From Burkholderiaceae bacterium (GTDB taxonomy: Bacteria; Pseudomonadota; Gammaproteobacteria; Burkholderiales; Burkholderiaceae_A): DNA of 64,000 nucleotides. The stretch lies in NCBI GenBank assembly GCA_018402635.1, contig JAGYIP010000008.1:470829-534828 (forward strand), given 5' to 3'. Below are positions 43,233 to 51,404 of this stretch, piece after piece (the first letter of the stretch is position 1; each line of letters starts with the position of its first letter). The position numbers and the translations under genes were made by a program. Below the pieces are notes generated by a model, which saw only the letters and a program-made list of their open reading frames with translations, made no database searches and was not told the DNA's origin.

Positions 43233-43388
43233 CTAACGTCCCGAGCAGTGACCACCGGAAGAGGCCTGACCACTTCCCATAATAAAGGCTGGAGGCTCTG
43301 GCCGGGGCTTGTTGTAGCTTGAGAAGTCAAGGCTTAGGCCCAGGAGCAAAAGAGCCCATAACAAAAGAATAGAGGAGACACGCTTCAT
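43233..43388 (-). CDS. Small 51-residue exported or membrane protein linked to yeeE
   Basis: A short gene whose ATG (43388) follows the yeeE stop codon with no gap (TAG-ATG on the minus strand). The product starts MKRVSSILLLWALLLLG, a signal peptide or single membrane helix, and ends with a Gly/Ser tail GSGQASSGGHCSGR containing one Cys and one His. Codon use and the exact junction with yeeE support it as real. I do not recognise a family. The Cys in a C-terminal tail, next to a thiosulfate-type transporter and a rhodanese, suggests sulfur or metal handling, but no function can be stated. Confidence 0.55.
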   Translation of the reverse strand: MKRVSSILLLWALLLLGLSLDFSSYNKPRPEPPAFIMGSGQASSGGHCSGR

Positions 43389-44513
43389 CTACTTGACCCC
43401 TAAAGGTGTACGCAGTCGAACACCCAGAATCGACCCAAGGAAGGCCATGACAAACCAGGCCCAGCCATGAAGGCTTGCAGAGGCTGCTCCACCAAGAAAG
43501 GCGCCAATGTTGCAGCCAAAGGCAATGCGCGAACTGTACCCCAGTACAAGACCTGCAAGAAGCCCCACAACAAGCGTGCGCAGCCCCAGTGCAATGAACT
43601 CGTTGCTGCCTGCATTCCAACGGGCAGCAGCCATGGTTCCAAACAAAAGCCCCAGGTTGGTCAGGGTGGTGATGTCCCAAAGCACCGGCTCAACAATGCG
43701 TTCTGCATGCGGTGCAATACCCCAGAAGGCATCCTGGCTTAGGTCGGCACCAAGGCCCACCGCCAGTTTTGCGCCCCAAAGACCAAGCCCGTAAACAATA
43801 CCCCAGGGCTGGCCTGCCACCACTAAATGCACGGCATAAAGAATGCCAATGACCACGGCGGCCTTCACCAAATTGGAGCTAAGCCAGGCCGCGTTAAACA
43901 CGAGGCCTTGCCTGCTTGCCGCTTTCTTTGCCTGCCAACGACAAGCAAGGCTAACAAGCAGACAAAGCAAAAGGGTAAGAAGAAGGGCACCTGAAAGGCC
44001 AAGGCTACTTTGAAAATCAATGGGCTCACCACCCAAGGGCCCACCCAAAGCAAGCCAGGCCGGCTGGTGCGAGGCGCCCCAGAAACTGCCTGCAATAAAG
44101 CCCGGAAGCACCGCCCAGGAATAACTATTGCCTGCGCCCGCCTTGTGCAGAGAGCCCGAGCCACAGCCGTCTGCAAGCTGCATGGCGATGCCAAAGACAA
44201 AGGCACCAATAAGCAGACTCCAGCTTAAAGGTGCCACTGCGCCCACAAGTTCTTGGGGGTAAAGGGCAAGTAGCGGAAGGCTAAGCAGGCCGGCAAGCCC
44301 AACAAGCAGCATCTGCGAGACCAGACCCGAGGCGTCTTTTTGAAGAATAAACCTGCGCCAGCCGCCTGCAAATCCAAAGCCATAGCCCTGAAGTGCCAGG
44401 CCAAAGCCAATACCAATAAGAACCAAGAGACCGGCCTGCACACCGGCAAGCACGGTTACGGTAAGGATGCCTAAAAGGCCCAACAGGCTTAGGCTGGTTC
44501 GTTTAAGAGTCAT
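43389..44513 (-). CDS. YeeE/YedE-family sulfur-compound (thiosulfate-type) transporter
   Basis: A 374-residue membrane protein with about ten helices. The two pseudo-repeats each carry the conserved cysteine motif: FGIAMQLADGCGSGSLHKAG (~118-137) and SRIAFGCNIGAFLGGAASAS (~335-354). In the studied thiosulfate transporter TsuA such cysteines relay the substrate. It is downstream of a periplasmic rhodanese (36-base gap) in the same operon, so thiosulfate or sulfane sulfur passing between the two is plausible. The 51-residue gene follows directly. Confidence 0.87.
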   Translation of the reverse strand: MTLKRTSLSLLGLLGILTVTVLAGVQAGLLVLIGIGFGLALQGYGFGFAGGWRRFILQKDASGLVSQMLLVGLAGLLSLPLLALYPQELVGAVAPLSWSLLIGAFVFGIAMQLADGCGSGSLHKAGAGNSYSWAVLPGFIAGSFWGASHQPAWLALGGPLGGEPIDFQSSLGLSGALLLTLLLCLLVSLACRWQAKKAASRQGLVFNAAWLSSNLVKAAVVIGILYAVHLVVAGQPWGIVYGLGLWGAKLAVGLGADLSQDAFWGIAPHAERIVEPVLWDITTLTNLGLLFGTMAAARWNAGSNEFIALGLRTLVVGLLAGLVLGYSSRIAFGCNIGAFLGGAASASLHGWAWFVMAFLGSILGVRLRTPLGVK

Positions 44514-44549
44514 GCGAATGCGACCTGCTTCAATAAATAGGCGGACCGC

Positions 44550-45635
44550 TTACTTCGGTAGGCCGGTGCCAAGCAACTGGCGGAAAAGTGCCGTGGCTCG
44601 ACCAGGTTCGTTCTGCATGGGCAGGCCTGCGTTACTCCAGGCCACCATCGAGTCGGGGTAAAGCCGCGTACCCGATTGGCCAAGAATTTCTGAGAGCACA
44701 AACCAGTTTGTGGCAGCCCAGTGTCCCGTGTTGCAGAAGGAGACCTTGTCGTCAGAGGCCAGCAGGCCCTTGGCCTGAGCCACGCTTCGAATGGAGTCAA
44801 GCGGCTTTAAAAGCCCTGTCTTGGGTTGAAACCATTCCTCGGAGTCGAAGTGGTTGGAACCGGGAAGCGTTCCCCAGCGTGCCGCTGCAGGGTGACGAAC
44901 ATCGCCTTTATAAAAACTCTCGGGCCTTGCATCAAGCAGTCTGCTGTCTGAGGCGCCTGCCTGGGTAAGCGACTGAACCTGATCAACCGTAACCACTTGG
45001 CTGCGGTCAAAGCTTACAGAAATGGGCTTTGCTGCCAGGCTTGGCATACCGGTTGCCAAGGGCTTCTTCGCGGCAAGCCAGGCCCCAAGGCCACCATCAA
45101 GCACAGCCAAGTCTTCAAAGCCTGCAATTTTTAAAGTCCAATAAACCCGAGCGGCAGCGCCAAAGTCGGTGCCTGTCTTGCCCTCACTCACAATCACGAT
45201 GGGCTGATTTTTCTGCAGACCCAGCCCACTTAAGAACGCACTGAACTCTTTCTCGTCGGGCAACTGGCCCGGGTTGGTCTTTGTGCCACGAAACTTGCCA
45301 TAGGGCGCAGGCAGAGCCCCGGGTATATGACCCGCTGCAAAAATGGGCGTCTTTTTGTCTTCTTTAAAAAGGGGGCGCAGATCGAGCACGGCAACGGCCT
45401 GTTTGCTAAGAAGGCTTTCAAGCGCATCCACCGAGACCACAGGGCCAGGCAGTGTCTTTGAGGCGGCAAAGGCTAAGGTGCTAAACACAAGCCCAATAAG
45501 CAGCAGAAGGCTGCTGAGCGCCCATGAACGCAAGAGCGTAAGCCCGTGACGAGCGCCTGCTGGGCTACTCAAAAAAGTTGATGCATGGAAATCAGGCGCG
45601 CGGCCTTGGTGGGGCAAAAATAAAAGGCTGTTCAT
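44550..45635 (-). CDS. Exported tandem-rhodanese sulfurtransferase
   Basis: A 361-residue protein with a long hydrophilic start, then a hydrophobic segment (residues ~35-57, SWALSSLLLLIGLVFSTLAF) that is a signal or anchor, and two rhodanese domains (~66-190 and ~210-345). The active cysteine in the second domain is in VSFCNTGHWAATNW. The first domain has VSEGKTGTDFG in that place and so lacks a cysteine. Thiosulfate:acceptor sulfurtransfer in the periplasm is likely. AAGGACAACATC before ATG 45635 supports the long start. It is first in an operon with the YeeE transporter, with phased repeats ~85 bases upstream. Confidence 0.85.
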   Translation of the reverse strand: MNSLLFLPHQGRAPDFHASTFLSSPAGARHGLTLLRSWALSSLLLLIGLVFSTLAFAASKTLPGPVVSVDALESLLSKQAVAVLDLRPLFKEDKKTPIFAAGHIPGALPAPYGKFRGTKTNPGQLPDEKEFSAFLSGLGLQKNQPIVIVSEGKTGTDFGAAARVYWTLKIAGFEDLAVLDGGLGAWLAAKKPLATGMPSLAAKPISVSFDRSQVVTVDQVQSLTQAGASDSRLLDARPESFYKGDVRHPAAARWGTLPGSNHFDSEEWFQPKTGLLKPLDSIRSVAQAKGLLASDDKVSFCNTGHWAATNWFVLSEILGQSGTRLYPDSMVAWSNAGLPMQNEPGRATALFRQLLGTGLPK

Positions 45636-45718
45636 GATGTTGTCCTTAAGTGGTCGAGCCGATGAGAAGGTTGAATACGAAATGATAGCCAGCTTGCATA
45701 GAACGCCAGGGCATATGC

Positions 45719-45758
45719 TTACAACCGCTTACAAACCATTACAAACGATTACGACTCC
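45719..45758. repeat. Four 10-base direct repeats starting TTAC, period exactly 10
   Basis: The units are ttacaaccgc, ttacaaacca, ttacaaacga and ttacgactcc at 45719, 45729, 45739 and 45749. The first three share TTACAA plus a following C-rich half. The array sits in the 159-base gap upstream of the rhodanese gene (start 45635) and just before the crotonase gene end. A period near one helical turn places each copy on one face of the DNA, as in activator or oligomeric repressor sites. Confidence 0.45.
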
Positions 45759-45794
45759 CAATGCATGAAGCCGACTGGCCTCGAACGAAAATGC

Positions 45795-46592
45795 CTAGGT
45801 TGGCGCTGACGCTCGAAAGGCCAGAATTCGATCTTTAAGACCCGGCCTCATCGAGTCTTTTAAGGCCTGCATCGACATGGCTGCGCCACTGGCCCCATCT
45901 TCTATCCGAACACCCGATGTCTCGCCAAGCAAGGACTGCAGTGTTACGCGATCAAGGCTCTGAAGGCTTGTTGCCAGCAGGGTCACCTGGGCTTGCATTG
46001 CTGCGGCATCCGGAAAACAGTGGGTTAAAAGACCATCGTCTAGCGCTCGCTCTGCCATAACCGTCTCGTTCATTGCAAGAATTTCAATGGCGCGGTCGGC
46101 CCCCACACACTGCCCAAGTCGACGGCTGCCCAGCACAAGCCCAAACCGAGAACCCGGAAACTTAAACTTTGCACTTGCTGTGCCCATGCGCAGTCGGCAG
46201 GCAACCGCAAGATCGGCGCCCGCACCAAAGGCGGCCCCTTCAATGCAGGCAAGGGTGAGAAGGGGGGCGGTCGCCAAGGCCTGCAGCAGCTCTTCAATGG
46301 CAATAAAACGTTGGCGCAGGCTGTCGTCGGTCTGTTCTTGCAGGTCGTGAAAATTAAAGCCCGCGCAGAAGTGTCGCCCAAGCCCTTTTAAAACCAAAAG
46401 TTTCTGGCCCTGGGCAATGGCCTCGGTAAGGCCCTCATGAATGGCCTGGGCCAGTTCATGGTTCAGGGCGTTCGCGACGTCGGGTCGGTTCAGTTCAATC
46501 CAGCTTGTCTTGGGCGTAGCGGCTGTGGAATTGTCGTGCCGAATAAGGGCAGGGGGCTGCATGGTGGTGTCGTTCTTTGTTCGTCTAGCCAA
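45795..46592 (-). CDS. Crotonase-family protein with non-canonical catalytic residues
   Basis: A 265-residue protein of the enoyl-CoA hydratase fold, with GRHFCAGFNFHDLQ (~68) as oxyanion-hole region. Where true hydratases have GGGCELALACD it reads FGAGADLAVACR (Asp for Glu), and where they have QPEIxLGxxPGGG it reads KFPGSRFGLVLGSRRLG (no Glu). Simple alkene hydration is therefore doubtful. Isomerase, decarboxylase, thioesterase or C-C/C-S lyase chemistry is possible. It overlaps the upstream CoA-transferase gene by eight bases, so the pair acts in one pathway. Confidence 0.8.
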   Translation of the reverse strand: MARRTKNDTTMQPPALIRHDNSTAATPKTSWIELNRPDVANALNHELAQAIHEGLTEAIAQGQKLLVLKGLGRHFCAGFNFHDLQEQTDDSLRQRFIAIEELLQALATAPLLTLACIEGAAFGAGADLAVACRLRMGTASAKFKFPGSRFGLVLGSRRLGQCVGADRAIEILAMNETVMAERALDDGLLTHCFPDAAAMQAQVTLLATSLQSLDRVTLQSLLGETSGVRIEDGASGAAMSMQALKDSMRPGLKDRILAFRASAPT

Positions 46593-47760
46593 GCCACTGT
46601 CGGCTTACTTCATCGTTATGCTCGCCCAGTGCCGGTGGCGTATTCACTTTTAGAAGGTCTACGCCTTCAATGCGCATAGGAAAGCCCAGTGTTTGTGTGG
46701 ATGCGCCATTGGGAAGGTCTAAGGCCTGCACCCATTGCATGGCCATCACATGGGGGTCGTTCAGAATATCGGCGTAGTTATTAATGGGTGCACAAGGCAC
46801 TCCCGCCTTATCTAACAACGCAAGCCATTGGCGCGCGCCTCGCTTGGCAAACACCGGGTCAAGATAGGTATTCATCTGCTCTTGGTTGCGGGCGCGATCC
46901 AGTTGAGTTTTAAATTCCGGTGCCTCAGCGAGTTCCGGCAGACCAACCAGTTCGCACACGGTCTGCCAGAGTTTGTCGTTGCCGGCTGCAATCACAAAAT
47001 AGTCATCCGATGCCTTGAAGGCTTTGTAGGGTGCATTGCGTGGGTGGGCTGAGCCAAGACGCCTGGGTACCTGGCCGGTGCCAAAGAACTCGCTGGTCTG
47101 CAAAGCCGCCATGCCTAGAAGGCCACCCAGCATGGAGCAGTCGATGCGAGCACCAATGCCCGTGGCATGACGCTTGTGCACGGACGCAAGAATACAGACC
47201 ACGGCATAAAGCCCCGCACCAAAATCACCCACGGGGACACCCGCCTTCACAGGAGGCGCACCCTGTTCACCGGTGACACTCATAAGCCCACTCATGGCCT
47301 GCACGGTGACATCGAAGGCACCCTTGTGGGCATAAGGCCCTTTTTGACCATACCCAGAAATGGAGCAGTAGATAAGACCTGGGTTAAGGGCAGCTAAAGT
47401 GTCATAGCCCAGACCAAGTCGGTCAAGAACCCCCGGGCGGAAATTCTCTAAAAGAATATCGGTCTTCGTGGCAAGTGCCTTTAAATGGGCAAGGTCTGCG
47501 GCCGATTTCATGTCCGCGGTGATGCTGCGCTTGTTGCGATTCACCGACGCAAAGTTTTCGCTGTAGCTTGCCTTGTCGGTCTGGTTGATAGGCGGCCAGA
47601 CCCGCATGCCGTCTCCACCATCGGGCCGCTCCACCTTCACAACGTCGGCACCAAGATCAGCAAGCAACGACCCCGCAAAGGGGCCTGCAGCAATCTGACC
47701 AAATTCAAGAACGCGCAGCCCCTCCAAAGGGCGCGAGGAGCTGCTGGGTTTACTATTCAT
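46585..47760 (-). CDS. Class III (CaiB/BaiF) CoA-transferase
   Basis: A 391-residue family III CoA-transferase (starting at 47760; a further in-frame ATG at 47787 would add nine residues). Typical parts: LEGLRVLEFGQIAAGPFAGS at the N-terminus, LGADVVKVERPDGGDG, the NRNKRSI motif, and the catalytic Asp in AFDVTVQAMSGLMSVTG (~160), with the small domain around 205-330. These enzymes move CoA from a donor thioester to a carboxylate (formate, carnitine, sulfinopropionate and others). Coupling to an atypical crotonase and a neighbouring TSUP gene suggests an unusual acid, but the substrate is unknown. Confidence 0.87.
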   Translation of the reverse strand: MNSKPSSSSRPLEGLRVLEFGQIAAGPFAGSLLADLGADVVKVERPDGGDGMRVWPPINQTDKASYSENFASVNRNKRSITADMKSAADLAHLKALATKTDILLENFRPGVLDRLGLGYDTLAALNPGLIYCSISGYGQKGPYAHKGAFDVTVQAMSGLMSVTGEQGAPPVKAGVPVGDFGAGLYAVVCILASVHKRHATGIGARIDCSMLGGLLGMAALQTSEFFGTGQVPRRLGSAHPRNAPYKAFKASDDYFVIAAGNDKLWQTVCELVGLPELAEAPEFKTQLDRARNQEQMNTYLDPVFAKRGARQWLALLDKAGVPCAPINNYADILNDPHVMAMQWVQALDLPNGASTQTLGFPMRIEGVDLLKVNTPPALGEHNDEVSRQWLG

Positions 47761-47838
47761 GGTTTCATCATACCCAGATGCAGGCATGGCGAGTTCGCGC
47801 CAGTGCGGCTGGGTTCATAAAGGCGTCGCCCTCGCATC

Positions 47839-48681
47839 ATGGATCTTTTTTTCACCGAAAACACAAGCTGGCAGCTTGCCTGGGCCATTGCCGTCACGCT
47901 TATCTCGGCCTATGCCCATGGTGTGTTGGGCCTGGGCTTTGTCTCGGTGGCCATGCCGCTGCTTATTTTCTTCGTAAGCTTTCGAACGGCCATGATTATT
48001 ACCGTGCCGGTTGCCTTCTTCTTAACAGCACGGCTTACGTTTTGGGGTCATCAGACTCGCGAGACGCTGGTGCGGTTTTGGTTCATGCCCGCCATGGCCG
48101 TGCTTGGCAGCCTGGTGGGGGCGTGGGTTTATCAAACCGTTTCTTCCCTGGTGCTTTTGTGGATTGTCTTTGGTGCGCTAACCCTGTTTCTGTCTGTTGA
48201 TCTTCTGAAAGGCCGTGCGCCACGTATCCCTGAGAACTGGTATTTGCCCATTGGCGCGCTCTGCGGCTTTCTTGCAGGTATTACCGAGACCTCGGTGAAC
48301 ATGGGCGCTCCCTTCCTGCTGCTTTTCTTTTTGTTAACGGTGCTCTCAACCCATGTGATTGTTCAGGTTTGTAACCTCTGCTTTTTTGTGGGCAAGCTTG
48401 TGCACATTACAACGCTCTCAATTGGAGGCGCAGGAAGCCCGGGTGTAAGCCTTGAGGAATGGATACCGGGTTTTATTATTGCGCCGCTTTGTCTGCTTTT
48501 ATGCAACCAGGGCGTGAAGCTGCGCGAGAAGGTTTCGGTTGAAACCTACAGGCGCTGGCTGAAAATTATTCTGTTTGTTATTGCCCTGATGCTGCTTGGG
48601 CGAATTGTTTCAATGACCGGTGACGACCGTGCAGAGCTGCCCGTAGAAGGTAAGAATACGGTGGTAGTAACGATCGACTGA
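47839..48681 (+). CDS. TauE/SafE (TSUP) family membrane exporter
   Basis: A 280-residue TSUP protein with ~8 helices. The repeat motifs are AYAHGVLGLGFVSVAMPLLI (~24-43) and CGFLAGITETSVNMGAPFLL (~145-164). It is divergent from the CoA-transferase gene (78-base gap) and the third TSUP gene of the window. It ends with a charged, Val-rich tail. Its last ~70 bases overlap an antisense-oriented lipoprotein gene, which is unusual. Sulfite, sulfoacetate or related anions are known or proposed cargo of the family. Confidence 0.82.
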   Translation: MDLFFTENTSWQLAWAIAVTLISAYAHGVLGLGFVSVAMPLLIFFVSFRTAMIITVPVAFFLTARLTFWGHQTRETLVRFWFMPAMAVLGSLVGAWVYQTVSSLVLLWIVFGALTLFLSVDLLKGRAPRIPENWYLPIGALCGFLAGITETSVNMGAPFLLLFFLLTVLSTHVIVQVCNLCFFVGKLVHITTLSIGGAGSPGVSLEEWIPGFIIAPLCLLLCNQGVKLREKVSVETYRRWLKIILFVIALMLLGRIVSMTGDDRAELPVEGKNTVVVTID

Positions 48682-48942
48682 AGAAACCGTTGTAATGCCA
48701 GCGCTTTGTTTGGCAGCCTCAATCGAGGCATCACCCAGTGTTGCCGCGCCAAGGTAATTCTGCGAGCAGCTTACCCCTCGCTTAGGGCCCGTGGGCAGTC
48801 CAGTGGCGGTCACTGCCTCGGCGTTTGATTGAAAGAAAAGCGCAGCACCCGTTTGGGACTGAACGCCCGTATTCGCGCAGCCCGAAAGGCCAACGGTACC
48901 GATGCAAAGGGCCAAAGCAGCAAAAGAGCGACGAAATGCCAT
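48610..48942 (-). CDS. TRL-like small lipoprotein
   Basis: A 110-residue protein with a lipoprotein signal peptide (AALALCIGTVGLSGC, lipobox LSGC with Cys at ~22) and a short domain PTGPKRGVSCSQNYLGAATL then GDASIEAAKQSAGITTVSSV, the pattern of the TRL-like family (tRNA-associated locus proteins). It would be attached to the outer membrane with its C-terminal domain in the periplasm. The function of the family is unknown. The 3' end overlaps the opposite-strand TSUP gene by 72 bases. Both reading frames look genuine there. Confidence 0.75.
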   Translation of the reverse strand: MAFRRSFAALALCIGTVGLSGCANTGVQSQTGAALFFQSNAEAVTATGLPTGPKRGVSCSQNYLGAATLGDASIEAAKQSAGITTVSSVDRYYHRILTFYGQLCTVVTGH

Positions 48943-49071
48943 GGTGAGACTCCCAAGAAGTGTTGCAATGAAAGTCGGACGAAAGGCAACATTCTTTAGG
49001 GTTGCCCTAAAAAGAGGCCCTCTAGGGCTTGACTAGAGCAAGTACCACCGCAGCGCCTTTAAGCCCGATGC

Positions 49072-49836
49072 TCAGGCGAAGAGGGTCTGGTCAGGCTCGT
49101 CGTCCCCAACCATGGCCTTGTAGGCCGCCCAGGTGGCATGGCCTACCCAAGGGGCTGTGATAATTAGCAGTGGCATAAAGACAAGCAGGCTTCCTCCAAC
49201 CAGCACCACAATACAAAGGCCCCAGACCAGGCAGGCGCCTGGGTTTGCCAGGAGGGCTCGCACACTTGCAAAGACCGCCATCATGGTGTCGGCGTCTCGG
49301 TCGAGTAGCAAGGGCATGGAGACCACCGAAATGGCAAACACGATGCTTGCAAAGACAAAGCCAACACCCGCCCAGACCAGCAGAAACTCAAGGTTCTGCA
49401 CCGACACAATTTGGCCGAGCATGGACTGAAGGCTTGGGTAGTCGTGGCTGGCAAAAAGGGCAAAGAGCACCACGGACACCCGCGCCCAGATCACCATAAA
49501 GAAGGTCAGCATGGCCGCAAAAAAGGCAATGGATTTCCAGTTGCGTGTCCAGCTAAACCAGCTTTTAACCAGGCTCTGGGGCTCGCCGCGGTCGCGCTGC
49601 CTAGAGAGGTCGTAGACCCCGCAGCAGATGAAGGGGCCCATTAAAAAAAAGCCTGCCGTAACACCCATGGTGGCCTGCCAGAAACTGCCGTAAATGTAAC
49701 CAATGGCATAGCCCATGAGCGCAAAAAACGCACCGTAATAGGCGGCCCGCATGCCACTGCACATGAACTCGTTCCAGCCCTGCCTAAGCCAACGAAATGC
49801 CGAAGTGATGGGCAGGTTCGCGTGGATGGCAATCAT
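49072..49836 (-). CDS. DUF2189 family membrane protein
   Basis: A 254-residue protein with six predicted helices, including AAYYGAFFALMGYAIGYIYG (~30) and FFLMGPFICCGVYDLSRQRD (~65). It has the conserved loop WFSWTRNWKSIAFFA and the end block LLIITAPWVGHATWAAYKAM, which is typical of DUF2189. It overlaps the end of the metallo-hydrolase gene by four bases and is co-transcribed with it. No enzymatic residue stands out and the role of the family is unknown. Confidence 0.82.
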   Translation of the reverse strand: MIAIHANLPITSAFRWLRQGWNEFMCSGMRAAYYGAFFALMGYAIGYIYGSFWQATMGVTAGFFLMGPFICCGVYDLSRQRDRGEPQSLVKSWFSWTRNWKSIAFFAAMLTFFMVIWARVSVVLFALFASHDYPSLQSMLGQIVSVQNLEFLLVWAGVGFVFASIVFAISVVSMPLLLDRDADTMMAVFASVRALLANPGACLVWGLCIVVLVGGSLLVFMPLLIITAPWVGHATWAAYKAMVGDDEPDQTLFA

Positions 49837-50834
49837 TGGGACTTCTCTTTAGCAAGAGCCTCGCGTTCGGCATGCAGAAAGGCGCCATAGGCATTAATTC
49901 GGTTCGCGGCATCAAAGGCGGGCAGCTTTTTAAAACCCGACCAGTCTGCGCCTGCGTAGGCTTCGTCAAAACTCTGAAGGTTGGCCACAGCCTCGGTCAT
50001 GACTTTCCATAAGTGGTCAAGGTAACGGCGCGTGAGCTCAAGATCGTTCTGGGGCGCAGTGGAAATTTTCCCGTGGCCCGGAATGGCCACCTTAGGAGGC
50101 TTCTCGGCCATGCGATTCAAAGCCTTAAGCCAGAGGCCAGGATGAGCACTGCCCACGAAGGGCACACGGCCTGTGAAAAACAAGTCGCCTGCAAAGACCA
50201 GCCCAAGCTCTTCAACCCGCATCATGAGGTCGTCGGGTGCATGGGCACCAAGCCCGTCAATAAGCGTGAAGGTGTAGCGGCCGAGCTTGAAGCTCTCGTT
50301 CTGTGTGGCAGATACCTTGGCCTTTCTTGGGGCAAGAATAAGCTTGGTCTCTTCGTTGACCCAAGGAAAGAGGTCGTTGCGTCGTTGCTCAAGACGCGCC
50401 TGGGTGTTGGGGTCGTTAAACACGCTCTTGGCCATGGGATGCGCAATGACCTGAACACTGGGCCCTACAAAGCTTTGAATGCCGTAAAAATGATCGGCAT
50501 GGTAGTGCGAGACCACCACAACCTTCACCTTCTCGCCACTGGCCTCTTCAATAAGTTTTCGAAACTTCGCGCCCAGGGCCGGTGTGCCCAGGGTGTCAAA
50601 GACAACCAGGCCTTCGCCGGTGGCCACGGCTCCGGCATTGGAAATGAAGCCGGCATTGGCCGAGCTTGCCTGACCGGCCTGGCCTTGCACCACATAGACA
50701 TGCTCGCCAAAGCGCTGCAACTCCATGGGAGGTAGGTCGTCGTTGGCACCGTAGGCGGGTGCGACCCCGACGGAGGCAAAAAGTGCAAGAAGACCAAGGG
50801 CGGACGACCTTACGAGACCCGACAAATTGTTCAT
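49833..50834 (-). CDS. Periplasmic metallo-beta-lactamase-fold hydrolase
   Basis: A 333-residue exported MBL-fold protein. The signal peptide is residues 1-~28 (SALGLLALFASVGVAPAYGA). The zinc motif is VSHYHADHFYG (H-x-H-x-D-H). Further metal ligands are in IAHP, VFAGDLFF and AIPGHGK. The start at 50834 follows AAGGGAGAAGCC, which decides against the longer frame. It resembles SoxH-like or quinoprotein-associated hydrolases, which occur near sulfur or methanol oxidation genes. The substrate is unknown. Confidence 0.85.
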   Translation of the reverse strand: MNNLSGLVRSSALGLLALFASVGVAPAYGANDDLPPMELQRFGEHVYVVQGQAGQASSANAGFISNAGAVATGEGLVVFDTLGTPALGAKFRKLIEEASGEKVKVVVVSHYHADHFYGIQSFVGPSVQVIAHPMAKSVFNDPNTQARLEQRRNDLFPWVNEETKLILAPRKAKVSATQNESFKLGRYTFTLIDGLGAHAPDDLMMRVEELGLVFAGDLFFTGRVPFVGSAHPGLWLKALNRMAEKPPKVAIPGHGKISTAPQNDLELTRRYLDHLWKVMTEAVANLQSFDEAYAGADWSGFKKLPAFDAANRINAYGAFLHAEREALAKEKSQ

Positions 50835-50996
50835 ACTGTGGCTTCTCCCTTGTTGATCAACCGCATATTGTTTTCTTACCTTGACCATTCTTAGAACGCT
50901 CTACTTTCGATGGCCTTAAGACTTCACTGGACCTCAAGAGCCTAAGCGCTTTATGACCCCTATTGTTCTCCTTTATGCGTTTAGTTGCATGTTGCA

Positions 50997-51404
50997 ATGC
51001 AGAAGTCTCTAAAAGATCTCATTAATGAAGATGGCTTTCGTCATTGGTACGAGGGCGAACTTATTCGAGCCTTTGGCCTTATGGCCCTTGGCGTTCTGCT
51101 TCTCATCTTGGGCGTTAGTGCGCTAGAGGTGTTTTTCAACCTGGGCCCGGGATGGCCGCTTGATCGCCTGGCGGCTCTTGCCTCAAGCCTTATTGGTGTT
51201 TTTCTAGCAGGTCTTTGCTGGCTTAAGTTCTCTAGCCTTATTGGACGTGCAGAGCTTCTTGCTAATCAGGCCGTCTGCTCGAACTGCCAGGCCTATGGCC
51301 GCCTTCTGGTCGATGATGAGCGGCTCGATACCGAAAGCCTTGAGCGCGTGCTGAACTGCACCTGCCAGAAGTGCCAGCATCGTTTTGTGATGAGCTGTGA
51401 TTAG
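50997..51404 (+). CDS. Hypothetical two-helix membrane protein with cysteine pairs
   Basis: A 135-residue protein that I do not recognise. It has two hydrophobic segments (residues ~25-45, LMALGVLLLILGVSALEVFF, and ~58-80, ALASSLIGVFLAGLCWL), then a cytoplasmic C-terminal part with CSNC and later CTCQKC, a likely zinc ribbon. ATG 50997 is a better start than the TTG at 50985. It overlaps the bioY start by eight bases and so is probably the first gene of the transcript that continues through bioY and rlmH. Confidence 0.65.
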   Translation: MQKSLKDLINEDGFRHWYEGELIRAFGLMALGVLLLILGVSALEVFFNLGPGWPLDRLAALASSLIGVFLAGLCWLKFSSLIGRAELLANQAVCSNCQAYGRLLVDDERLDTESLERVLNCTCQKCQHRFVMSCD

